Positions 1-5,354 of a DNA stretch of 7,374 bases are shown here, one piece after another. How positions within the stretch are numbered: the first letter of the stretch is position 1; every line of letters begins with the position of its first letter. The notes beneath the pieces are model-generated. The model was given only the letters and a program-made list of their open reading frames with translations, ran no database searches and was not told where the DNA came from. Origin of the DNA: Spirochaetaceae bacterium (GTDB lineage Bacteria > Spirochaetota > Spirochaetia > Treponematales > Breznakiellaceae); contig JAIRMO010000086.1 in NCBI GenBank assembly GCA_031258625.1, positions 1 through 7,374 of the forward strand, in the 5' to 3' direction. The position numbers were made by a program, and so were the translations under genes.

Positions 1-2
1 TG

Positions 3-509
3 CACCCTGCAAAACATATCGGTAATGAAGTATCTGAAAGAAAGATTAGCCCTTTCTTTTGGCCTTGGTTTATCACCGAATTCCATAAATTTAACCGAAT
101 AACCGTGAACGGTTACGAAAAAAATATCATCGATGAAGTTGAACGGATCGCTTTGCGTACTTATGATGTTTTAGAGGGAAATATTTTTGGCCGTGTAAAT
201 GCAGAATTAACGGTAAATGGAAACACTCTTACCTCAACCCCGAGTTCTTTTTATACCGAATTTGATCAAAACAACACCCATGTTGTACTCAATGTCAGTA
301 ATGCCGCCATTGTGAATGGCAGGCGGACCGAAAATTCATTGATAGATATTGATTGTACCCACGATTTCAACTGTGATTCCAATCAGTTTTTTGTGTCATA
401 TAAAGAAGCCCTGGAAAATGCCCATACGGTGAACAAACAGGTCTTTTTTGGATTGCTCAAAGAAGACCTGGTCAAAACGTATAATCCGGAGTATGGGTAT
501 GACAAGTAG
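3..509 (+). CDS. unknown protein, 3' part of a gene entering from the left
   Basis: The reading frame is open from the first bases of the window to TAG at 507-509, giving about 168 visible residues. The first possible start inside the window (GTG at 105) has no ribosome site and the frame is open before it, so I read this as a gene whose 5' end lies outside. The product looks soluble: no membrane segment, rich in Asn, Thr, Phe and Asp, with alternating hydrophobic stretches suggesting beta strands. I do not recognise the family. Residues near the window start (a HxAKHI motif, then ITEF and FNRI) resemble the C-terminal end of the gene at 951-1563, so the two may be related. Its stop overlaps the start of the next gene, implying translational coupling. 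Base composition is more AT-rich than the genes after 1657. Confidence 0.65.
   Translation, partial: HPAKHIGNEVSERKISPFFWPWFITEFHKFNRITVNGYEKNIIDEVERIALRTYDVLEGNIFGRVNAELTVNGNTLTSTPSSFYTEFDQNNTHVVLNVSNAAIVNGRRTENSLIDIDCTHDFNCDSNQFFVSYKEALENAHTVNKQVFFGLLKEDLVKTYNPEYGYDK
488..491 (+). promoter_or_regulatory. ribosome binding site choosing the start at 499
   Basis: GGAG lies 7 bases before ATG 499. An in-frame ATG at 493 is only one base from it, so 499 is the better start. The site lies inside the end of the preceding gene. Confidence 0.6.
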
Positions 510-951
510 TATTAGCGTCAATTCATTCTTCACAAGCTATGATTCTCAATTTTCGGCGTTTCTACGGTTATCCGGAACAGGTGTGCAGATACCTAAATTC
601 TATCCTCGCGAAAATATAAATATTCCAGGGTATTATCTTATAGATAATGTGGATTGTCATGTTTTGGATGCCATAAGCAGATATCAAAGGCTGAGCGGCC
701 CGGAATTTGATTTTTCTTTAGCCGGTCCATTGCTGCGGGCGCTTAAATCTGTCCGGCGTATAGTGGTTTCATGAATTACCTTTTATGAAGACGGAGCAAA
801 GATCAGGATACAATTTGCCAAAACTGATTTTATCATTGATTTTGACTTTGAAGAGCCGGATTCCATATTCATTACTACATTCAAAAATGGAAGGATGTTT
901 GTCAAGGATTGTAAGATTAGTGATTTACAAAAGACCTTGGAGCTTTTTTGA
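499..951 (+). pseudogene. unknown small protein gene interrupted by TGA
   Basis: From ATG 499 the frame runs 91 codons to TGA at 772-774. The same frame then continues for 58 more codons to TGA at 949-951. The part after the stop reads like real protein (alternating charged and hydrophobic residues, for example FYEDGAKIRIQF and DSIFITTFKNGRMF) and has no good start of its own. The simplest reading is a gene of about 150 codons with one nonsense change, perhaps CGA to TGA. A second possibility is that a separate small gene starts at ATG 771, overlapping the first as ATGA, with one extra T in the run at 781-784: removing it would join MNYL to YEDGAK. A third is suppression or selenocysteine insertion at TGA, for which I see no clear signal. 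The start overlaps the previous gene and the end overlaps the next as TGATG. Family not recognised; no membrane segments. Confidence 0.6.
939..942 (+). promoter_or_regulatory. ribosome binding site for the start at 951
   Basis: GGAG lies 8 bases before ATG 951, inside the last codons of the preceding frame. ATG 951 overlaps the TGA at 949-951. The good site indicates that 951 is a true start, although its frame closes early. Confidence 0.6.
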
Positions 952-1563
952 TGGGCTTATACCCAAAGGCGTTACTTCCACATCATACGTACCCCGCCAG
1001 CCTGCATGGTGAAGAAATCTTAGACTGTTTTTTTGTTCGGGAAACAAACGAAAACCTCTATAATTCTTTTCAATTCCGGTTTCGATTCAGATGATCTCAT
1101 AAGAAGGATAATAGTACCTCCCACGCCTAAGCGGGACGTGTTTGAGCTTTCAATTTTTTTATACGGATATTACCGTGAAGCTCATACCGGTATCAGGCCG
1201 GCCTGTAAATCATTAAACACAGCCTGGGATAATAGTGTTGATATACCGGCAGAGGATATACCCTATACACAAGCGGATATGTTCCCGTTGTTTTTATCCG
1301 CGGCAAAATTATACAAGCGGCCCATAGATTTTTCAGGTGAAAAATTGGTTTCTTCATTTTCACACAGGCCAACCAGGATCAACTATTGGCACTTTCAACT
1401 TTTTACCCAAGATGATACGGGGAAGGTTATCCCAAGAAATCAGGATAACTCCAGATTGAGGCATCTTGCAAAACATATCCTTGAAAATATCGTCATCCCG
1501 GCGATATGTCCCATAACGGAGGTCAAAGGATTCCAAAGGATCGAGTTTGATGGCATAGCATAG
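951..1563 (+). pseudogene. unknown protein gene with a one-base frame change
   Basis: ATG 951 opens a frame of 47 codons ending at TGA 1092-1094. The following frame, shifted by one base, is open to TAG 1561-1563 and reads as normal protein from about 1084 (FDSDDLIRRI onward). Skipping one base near 1083 joins the two into about 203 residues (...FQFRF then DSDDLIRR...). Alternatively the change lies in the T7 run at 1028-1034, where losing one T also joins them. I cannot tell decay, a phase-variable tract, transcript slippage and a sequencing error apart. The product seems soluble, with a central aromatic-rich part (ELSIFLYGYY, YWHFQLFT) and a C-terminal HLAKHI...ITE...FQRI segment that resembles the start of the visible part of the gene ending at 509. 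Compared with that gene it seems to stop early, soon after the shared segment. Family not recognised. Confidence 0.6.
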
Positions 1564-1575
1564 TAAATGATCGCG

Positions 1576-1598
1576 GGGCGGAGCGATCCGCCCGTTTT
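1576..1598 (+). terminator. intrinsic terminator of the left gene block
   Basis: GGGCGGA (1576-1582) and TCCGCCC (1587-1593) form a perfect 7-bp GC-rich stem with a GCGA loop, followed after one base by TTTT (1595-1598). It lies 12 bases after the TAG at 1561-1563, the right place to end the left operon and insulate the activator gene. The T tract is short, so efficiency is uncertain. Confidence 0.65.
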
Positions 1599-1621
1599 CC
1601 CGTGGCGCCCGCCATACCCCC

Positions 1622-1650
1622 TGGAAAAACCTACATAAATGTAATATTAT
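1622..1650 (+). promoter_or_regulatory. putative sigma-70 promoter of the NifA-like gene
   Basis: TGGAAA (1622-1627, 4 of 6 with TTGACA) and TATTAT (1645-1650, 5 of 6 with TATAAT) are separated by 17 bases. Transcription would begin about 7 bases after the -10 box, at or next to the A of ATG 1657, making the mRNA leaderless. This agrees with the absence of any Shine-Dalgarno sequence before 1657. The spacer contains the 14-bp motif at 1630-1643. Confidence 0.45.
1630..1643 (+). promoter_or_regulatory. putative operator, motif copy A (CCTACATAAATGTA)
   Basis: CCTACATAAATGTA contains the dyad TACA-N4-TGTA and fills most of the spacer between the putative -35 and -10 boxes, where a bound protein would block polymerase. 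It matches the two copies at 3249-3262 (- strand) and 3277-3290 (+ strand): all fit CCTACRTWWWTGTA. The placement suggests autoregulation of the activator gene. The binding protein is unknown. Confidence 0.5.
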
Positions 1651-1656
1651 ATCGCT

Positions 1657-3261
1657 ATGGAACCTGAGATTACGGTTGAAACGGCGCCGCGGGATCAGAA
1701 ACAGGCTGAGTTGGAGCTGCTTTTTGATATTGCCCGGACCCTGGATAAACATGTGGAACTCCGAAGCGCCCTGAGGCCGGTTTTGAGCCTCCTGGAGATC
1801 CGGGCGGGATTGACCTGGGGAATGGTTACCCTCCTGGATCGGGCCACGGGGCTGCTGAGGATCGAAGAGGCCTACGGGCTTATCCCGGAGGAAAAGGAGC
1901 GGGGTATCTACCGCCTGGGAGAAGGTTTGGTGGGCAGGGTTTTTGAGTCGGGCCTCGCGATTACCGTGCCGGATCTTTCCAGGGACGGCCATTTCCTCAA
2001 CCGGGCAAAGAGCCGGACCAAGCAGGATATGGCGGGGCTTACCTATTATTGCGTTCCCATCCGTTCCGGGGGCGGCATCATCGGGACCCTCAGCGCCGAA
2101 CGCCGGATCCGGGGGGATGATCCCGAAACCCAGATGGCCGGGGATCGGTCCTTTTTGGAACAGGTGTCCGCCATTATAGCGGACAGCGCCAAACTCCGGG
2201 AACGGATCATGGAAGAACAGTTCCGGAGCCGGAAAAAGGCGGCCTCCGATGTCCCCGGGGATGAACGGATGGTAAAGATCCCCGGGGGACGGATCGCGCC
2301 GGGGAGCGCCATCATCGGTACCAGCAAGAAGATGCGGAGCCTCCACGAAATGCTTACCCAGGTGGCCCCCAGCGACGCCACGGTGCTTATCACCGGGGAA
2401 AGCGGTACCGGCAAGGAGTTGGTGGCCGCGGAACTGCACCGCCTTTCCAAACGGTCCGGGCAGGTTCTGATCAAGATAAACTGCGCGGCCCTTCCCGAAT
2501 CGATCATCGAGAGTGAGCTTTTCGGCCATGAAAAAGGGGCTTTTACCGGGGCGGTGAGCCAGCGTAAGGGCCGGTTCGAGCTTGCCCACCGGGGGACCAT
2601 TTTCCTCGACGAAATCGGCGAGCTGTCCCCCCAGATCCAGGTAAAACTCCTCCGGGTGCTTCAGGAGCGGGAGCTGGAACGGGTGGGGGGCATATCCACG
2701 ATCAAGGTGGATGTCAGGCTTATTGCGGCGACCAACCGGAATTTGGAGGAGGCTGTTGCCGCGGGCCAGTTCCGGGAAGACCTCTATTACCGGCTCAATG
2801 TTTTTCCCCTGCACATCCCCCCCTTGCGGGAACGGAAAAGCGACATCGTCCTTTTGGCGGATCACTTTGCGGAAAAATACGCTGAAAAAAACGGTAAACT
2901 CATCAAACGGATCTCCACCCCGGCCATCGACCTTTTAACCAGTTATTCCTGGCCCGGGAATGTCCGGGAGCTGGAAAATTGTATTGAACGGGCGGTGATC
3001 CTCTCCACCGACATGGTGATCCACTCCTATAACCTTCCCCCAAGCCTGCAATCGGCGGTTTCGACCCACACGGAGCCGACCACCACCCTGGAGGCGGCCC
3101 TCTCCCGGCTTGAGAAGGAGCTTATCGTGGAGGCCCTGAAAATCAGCGGGGGTACTATGGCCGCGGCGGCCCGTCAGTTGGGCATCACCGAACGGCAGAT
3201 AGGGCTGCGGGTCCATCATTACGGGATAAACTGGCGCCTCTATAGAAATACAAAAATGTAG
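1657..3261 (+). CDS. nifA: NifA-type sigma-54-dependent activator (GAF - AAA+ - HTH)
   Basis: The 534-residue product has three domains. Residues about 20-180 form a GAF sensor domain (GLVGRVFESG, VPIRSGGGIIGTLSAER). Residues about 218-448 form the sigma-54 AAA+ ATPase, with Walker A GESGTGKE (247-254), the sigma-54 contact loop GAFTGA (294-299), Walker B TIFLDEIGE (314-322), arginine-finger region FREDLYYRL (372-380) and sensor II WPGNVRELEN (432-441). Residues about 485-525 form a Fis-type helix-turn-helix (AAAARQLGITERQIGLRV). The order, size and HTH wording are those of NifA, which remodels sigma-54 polymerase at -24/-12 promoters of nitrogen genes. Only three cysteines are present (132, 276, 442), so the interdomain cysteine motif of oxygen-sensitive NifA proteins is absent. 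No receiver domain is seen, so it is not NtrC. ATG 1657 is the first start after an in-frame stop at 1642 and has no ribosome site. The target is probably the amtB-glnK operon that follows. A NorR-like or other GAF activator is the main alternative. Confidence 0.85.
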   Translation: MEPEITVETAPRDQKQAELELLFDIARTLDKHVELRSALRPVLSLLEIRAGLTWGMVTLLDRATGLLRIEEAYGLIPEEKERGIYRLGEGLVGRVFESGLAITVPDLSRDGHFLNRAKSRTKQDMAGLTYYCVPIRSGGGIIGTLSAERRIRGDDPETQMAGDRSFLEQVSAIIADSAKLRERIMEEQFRSRKKAASDVPGDERMVKIPGGRIAPGSAIIGTSKKMRSLHEMLTQVAPSDATVLITGESGTGKELVAAELHRLSKRSGQVLIKINCAALPESIIESELFGHEKGAFTGAVSQRKGRFELAHRGTIFLDEIGELSPQIQVKLLRVLQERELERVGGISTIKVDVRLIAATNRNLEEAVAAGQFREDLYYRLNVFPLHIPPLRERKSDIVLLADHFAEKYAEKNGKLIKRISTPAIDLLTSYSWPGNVRELENCIERAVILSTDMVIHSYNLPPSLQSAVSTHTEPTTTLEAALSRLEKELIVEALKISGGTMAAAARQLGITERQIGLRVHHYGINWRLYRNTKM

Positions 3262-3262
3262 G
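3249..3262 (-). promoter_or_regulatory. putative operator, motif copy B
   Basis: Read on the - strand this is CCTACATTTTTGTA; on the + strand the core TACAAAAATGTA differs from copy A (TACATAAATGTA) at one base of 12. It spans the last codons and the TAG (3259-3261) of the activator gene. Its centre is 30 bp, about three helical turns, from copy C, and about 230 bp before the expected amtB transcription start. Confidence 0.5.
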
Positions 3263-3290
3263 AATGCCATTTTTTGCCTACGTTTTTGTA
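3249..3290 (+). repeat. 14-bp inverted repeat at the end of the activator gene
   Basis: Arms 3249-3262 and 3277-3290 are complementary over 14 positions with one T/G pair, separated by 14 bases. At DNA level the arms are motif copies B and C. In the activator mRNA they could form a stem-loop that includes the stop codon. The stem is AU-rich and no T tract follows, so it is a poor terminator but could protect the 3' end of the message. Confidence 0.6.
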
Positions 3291-3292
3291 GG
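3277..3292 (+). promoter_or_regulatory. putative operator, motif copy C (CCTAC-N6-GTAGG)
   Basis: CCTACGTTTTTGTAGG is the most symmetrical of the three copies, with perfect CCTAC/GTAGG half-sites around six bases. It lies about 200 bp upstream of the expected amtB start, within the range at which sigma-54 activators bind and loop to the promoter. Confidence 0.5.
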
Positions 3293-3462
3293 AAAATTTC
3301 GTCTATTTTCTCCGAAAAATGAAAAATCGAAGGGGCAAAAAGATGAATTTCGCGGGCCCGATCCGGCCTTTTCCCGTTTCGGTCTTGATTTTCCCCTAAA
3401 CTCAATAAAAAACCGCCGCTTTTTCCCCTCTCATCAAAAAAACGGGGGTTTATTCTAAAATT

Positions 3463-3478
3463 TGGCGTAGTTTCTGCT
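3463..3478 (+). promoter_or_regulatory. sigma-54 (-24/-12) promoter of amtB-glnK
   Basis: TGGCGT-N5-CTGCT matches the sigma-54 consensus TGGCAC-N5-TTGCW, with the key GG (3464-3465) and GC (3476-3477) exactly 10 bases apart. Transcription should start near 3489, leaving a 5' leader of about 26 bases that contains the amtB ribosome site. A sigma-54 promoter directly after a sigma-54 activator gene makes that activator the likely regulator. Confidence 0.8.
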
Positions 3479-3499
3479 AGATACAATAAAACAACTTAT

Positions 3500-3506
3500 G
3501 AGGAGG
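3500..3506 (+). promoter_or_regulatory. ribosome binding site of amtB
   Basis: GAGGAGG, 8 bases before ATG 3515, a strong Shine-Dalgarno match that fixes the start so the signal peptide is included. Confidence 0.8.
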
Positions 3507-3514
3507 ACAAAAAA

Positions 3515-4834
3515 ATGCGAAAGAAAATTGTTGTTTTGGCGATCATTCTGCTGTGTGTGGGGGGCGCCCTTTTCGCTCAGGAGGAGTTTTCCCTGAACGA
3601 CGCCATGGATATGGTTTGGTTGTTCCTTGGGGCATCGCTGGTATTCATCATGCAGGCGGGGTTTGCCATGGTAGAAACGGGTCTGACCCGGGCAAAAAAC
3701 GCCACCAATATCGTCATGAAAAACCTGATGGATTTTTGTTTCGGGGCCATTGTGTACTGGGCAATCGGCTGGGGTTTCATGTACGGGACCGATGCCCTGG
3801 GGGGGCTTATCGGGAGTTCCGATTTCTTTAAGGGTATTATGGACGATCCCGTGTATTACCGGGACTGGTTCTTCCAGGTCGTTTTCGCGGCCACCTCGGC
3901 AACCATTGTTTCGGGGGCCATGGCGGAACGGACTCAGTTTAAGTCATACCTTATTTACACCTGTTTTATATCGGCGATAATCTATCCCATCTCCGGCCAC
4001 TGGATCTGGGGCGGGGGGTGGCTGGCGAATCTTGGGTTCCACGACTTTGCCGGTTCCACGGTGGTCCATTCCGTGGGCGGATGGGCGGCGCTGATGGGCG
4101 CCCTGGTCCTCGGCCCCCGGCAGGGCAAATACGTAAAGGGAGCGGACGGGATCATATCGGTCAAAGCCTTTCCGGGGCACAATATCCCCCTGGCTATGCT
4201 GGGGGTATTCCTCCTCTGGTTCGGCTGGTATGGGTTTAACGGGGCTTCCACCCTTTCGGGAACCAGCCCCGATATCGCCCGGGTCTGCGTTACCACGACC
4301 CTGGCGGCTTCCGCGGGAGCCATCGGCGCCCTGATCTTCTCCTGGCTCTGGTTCAAAAAGCCCGACGCCTCCATGACCATGAACGGCGCCCTGGCGGGTC
4401 TGGTGGCTATTACCGCCCCCTGCGGGGTGGTGTCCCCCGGCGCGTCTATTGCCATCGGCCTTATCGGCGGGATATTGGCGGTCCTTTCGGTAGAATTTAT
4501 CGACAAGGTCCTCAAAATTGACGACCCCGTGGGGGCATCGTCGGTACACCTGAGCTGCGGTATCTGGGGCACCCTGGCGGTGGGTATCTGGGGTAATATC
4601 GAAGGGACCGCGGTGGGGCTGCTCCACGGCGGCGGCCTCGCCCAGCTTGGGATTCAGGCCCTGGGAATAATCTCCGTCGGGGCATGGGCGGCCCTGACGA
4701 GCCTCATCCTCTTTTTGGTGATCAAGGCCATCACCGGTCTCCGGGTCAGTCCCAAAGAAGAGCTGGTGGGTCTCGATATAACCGAACACAAGGCCGAAGC
4801 CTATACGGGCTTCCAGATCTTTAGCAACATGTAA
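3515..4834 (+). CDS. amtB: AmtB ammonium transporter
   Basis: The 439-residue product is a full-length Amt/Mep/Rh channel that moves ammonium across the inner membrane. Residues 1-22 form a signal peptide (MRKK, hydrophobic core, ALFAQ), as in E. coli AmtB, followed by about 11 membrane helices. By comparison with E. coli AmtB, the Phe gate is F120 and F124 with F241, the outer-site Trp is W165, the family Asp is D177 in DFAGSTVVH, and the twin pore histidines are H185 and H345. The C-terminal tail ([23 protein letters not shown]) keeps the conserved cytoplasmic segment that communicates with GlnK. It is first in a two-gene operon with glnK, 11 bases apart, under the sigma-54 promoter at 3463-3478, so expression is expected under nitrogen limitation or nitrogen fixation. 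No defects seen. Confidence 0.97.
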   Translation: MRKKIVVLAIILLCVGGALFAQEEFSLNDAMDMVWLFLGASLVFIMQAGFAMVETGLTRAKNATNIVMKNLMDFCFGAIVYWAIGWGFMYGTDALGGLIGSSDFFKGIMDDPVYYRDWFFQVVFAATSATIVSGAMAERTQFKSYLIYTCFISAIIYPISGHWIWGGGWLANLGFHDFAGSTVVHSVGGWAALMGALVLGPRQGKYVKGADGIISVKAFPGHNIPLAMLGVFLLWFGWYGFNGASTLSGTSPDIARVCVTTTLAASAGAIGALIFSWLWFKKPDASMTMNGALAGLVAITAPCGVVSPGASIAIGLIGGILAVLSVEFIDKVLKIDDPVGASSVHLSCGIWGTLAVGIWGNIEGTAVGLLHGGGLAQLGIQALGIISVGAWAALTSLILFLVIKAITGLRVSPKEELVGLDITEHKAEAYTGFQIFSNM

Positions 4835-4839
4835 GGAGG
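4833..4839 (+). promoter_or_regulatory. ribosome binding site of glnK, overlapping the amtB stop
   Basis: AAGGAGG starts within the amtB TAA (4832-4834) and lies 6 bases before ATG 4846. The overlap suggests that the two genes are translated in step, as usual for amtB-glnK pairs. Confidence 0.8.
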
Positions 4840-4845
4840 CGCAAA

Positions 4846-5187
4846 ATGAAACTGATTATTGCGTATATACAGCCCCATGTGTTGAATGAGGTTAAGCAGG
4901 AACTTTACAAGGCCGAAGTTTATAAGATTTCGGTAACCAACGCCATGGGATGCGGGCAGCAAAAGGGTTACACCGAACAATACCGGGGGATTGAAATTGA
5001 GGTCAATCTATTGAAGAAAGTCCGGGTAGAAATTGCGGTAAACGATAATTTCGTTAAACCCACCATCGACGCCATTATCCGGGGCGCCCGGAGCGGCGAA
5101 ATCGGGGACGGCAAGATCTTTGTGCTTCCCATCGAGGAATGTATCCGGATCAGAACCGGCGAAACCGGGTCGGTGGCGATTGGGTAG
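4846..5187 (+). CDS. glnK: PII signal protein GlnK, lacking the uridylylated tyrosine
   Basis: The 113-residue product has the standard PII length and fold pattern: a trimeric sensor of ATP/ADP and 2-oxoglutarate that plugs AmtB when nitrogen is plentiful. The T-loop (about 37-55) keeps Q39, K40, Y46 and R47, the residue that enters the AmtB pore. Nucleotide and 2-oxoglutarate residues K58, E62, K90, R101 and R103 are present, and [13 protein letters not shown] fits the PII C-terminal signature. Numbering matches E. coli GlnB without gaps up to here. Position 51 is Ile (YRGIEI) where E. coli has Tyr51 (YRGAEY), the site modified by GlnD; position 49, phosphorylated Ser in cyanobacteria, is Ile. 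Control is therefore likely by ligands alone. Partners are AmtB and possibly the NifA-like protein. It could be named glnB; the amtB link favours glnK. Confidence 0.95.
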   Translation: MKLIIAYIQPHVLNEVKQELYKAEVYKISVTNAMGCGQQKGYTEQYRGIEIEVNLLKKVRVEIAVNDNFVKPTIDAIIRGARSGEIGDGKIFVLPIEECIRIRTGETGSVAIG

Positions 5188-5188
5188 G

Positions 5189-5217
5189 GGGGGACGGTCC
5201 CCCAGGACGCTTCCTGG
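5189..5217 (+). repeat. two joined short hairpins after glnK
   Basis: GGGGGACGGTCCCCC (5189-5203) is a perfect short dyad. It shares two bases with CCAGGA-CGCT-TCCTGG (5202-5217), a 6-bp stem with a 4-base loop. GACGC (5206-5210) can alternatively pair with GCGTC (5217-5221). They begin 2 bases after the glnK stop. No T tract follows, so 3'-end protection is at least as likely as termination. Confidence 0.5.
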
Positions 5218-5239
5218 CGTCTAAGGCTGGTTAAAACGG

Positions 5240-5313
5240 CCGGCGTAAACCAAGGGGCGCAGCCCAGGCTGCGCCCCTTGGTTTGTTGGGACGAATTAGG
5301 GATTTTACGCCGG
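5240..5313. repeat. 10-bp inverted repeat enclosing the large hairpin
   Basis: CCGGCGTAAA (5240-5249) is perfectly complementary to TTTACGCCGG (5304-5313). Its inner three bases (AAA, 5247-5249) are also the first bases of the 18-bp repeat at 5247-5284, so the two foldings meet or compete at that point. Confidence 0.55.
5247..5284. terminator. perfect 18-bp inverted repeat, probable two-way terminator
   Basis: AAACCAAGGGGCGCAGCC (5247-5264) and its exact complement (5267-5284) are separated by only CA. The stem is strongly GC-rich in its centre with A/T ends, and the + strand continues TTTGTT. On the - strand the arm also ends in GGTTT. Lying between convergent genes, it could end both the amtB-glnK and the permease transcripts. 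The T tracts are weak, so this role is inferred from position and stem strength. Confidence 0.6.
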
Positions 5314-5319
5314 AGAAGT

Positions 5320-5354
5320 AACCCAAGATCGTCGTCCGCAACGATTTTGGGGTT
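5320..5354. repeat. imperfect hairpin in the convergent region
   Basis: AACCCAAGATCGT (5320-5332) pairs with ACGATTTTGGGGTT (5341-5354) with one G/T pair and one bulged base, around an 8-base loop. It is a further stem in the series that begins after glnK. Function unknown. Confidence 0.45.

Larger units (their letters stand above)
8..1479. repeat. 13-base direct repeat, copies at 8-20 and 1467-1479
   Basis: The word TGCAAAACATATC occurs at 8-20 and again at 1467-1479. Both copies are read in the same phase of their genes and encode AKHI, inside a HxAKHI peptide. The downstream residues are also similar (ITE..xFxRI), so this is probably the most conserved patch of two related coding sequences, not a separate element. 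Confidence 0.5.
3262..3514 (+). other. activator-amtB intergenic regulatory region with TTTTCCC tracts
   Basis: No gene is supported here: a 64-codon frame starting at 3264 is low-complexity and has no ribosome site. The region holds motif copy C, the sigma-54 promoter and the amtB ribosome site. Between them is a pyrimidine-rich stretch with TTTTCCC at 3369-3375 and TTTTCCCC at 3389-3396 and 3421-3428, spaced 20 and 32 bases, close to two and three helical turns. These could bind or bend, but may simply reflect composition. No TGT-N10-ACA NifA site was found. Confidence 0.4.

Noticed and set aside
772..774. TGA as a selenocysteine codon
   Set aside because: I see no convincing bacterial SECIS hairpin directly after it and no redox-type motif around it; a nonsense change is simpler.
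785..1012. 75-codon + strand frame starting at ATG 785
   Set aside because: The overlapping frame at 775-951 reads as much more natural protein, and ATG 785 has no ribosome site.
1602..1618. TGGCGC word before the activator gene as a sigma-54 promoter
   Set aside because: The -24-like half is present but the position of the -12 GC is occupied by AC, and it lies too close to the terminator to be convincing.
1360..2865. 501-codon open frame on the - strand opposite the activator gene
   Set aside because: It is an antisense shadow of the GC-rich activator gene, rich in Pro, Gly and His with no domain pattern, while the + strand carries every AAA+ motif.
3249..3300. Stem-loop at the activator stop codon as an intrinsic terminator
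   Set aside because: The stem is AU-rich, the loop is 14 bases and no T tract follows the right arm.
3264..3458. 64-codon + strand frame between the activator gene and amtB
   Set aside because: No ribosome site, Phe/Lys/Pro-rich low-complexity translation, and the stretch has regulatory content instead.
3262..3463. Classical NifA (TGT-N10-ACA) or NtrC binding sites upstream of amtB
   Set aside because: Reading both strands I found no TGT spaced 10 bases from ACA and no paired GCAC/GTGC half-sites.
3944..4789. 281-codon open frame on the - strand opposite amtB
   Set aside because: Low-complexity Gly/Pro/His/Asp translation caused by the codon bias of amtB; amtB is unmistakable on the + strand.
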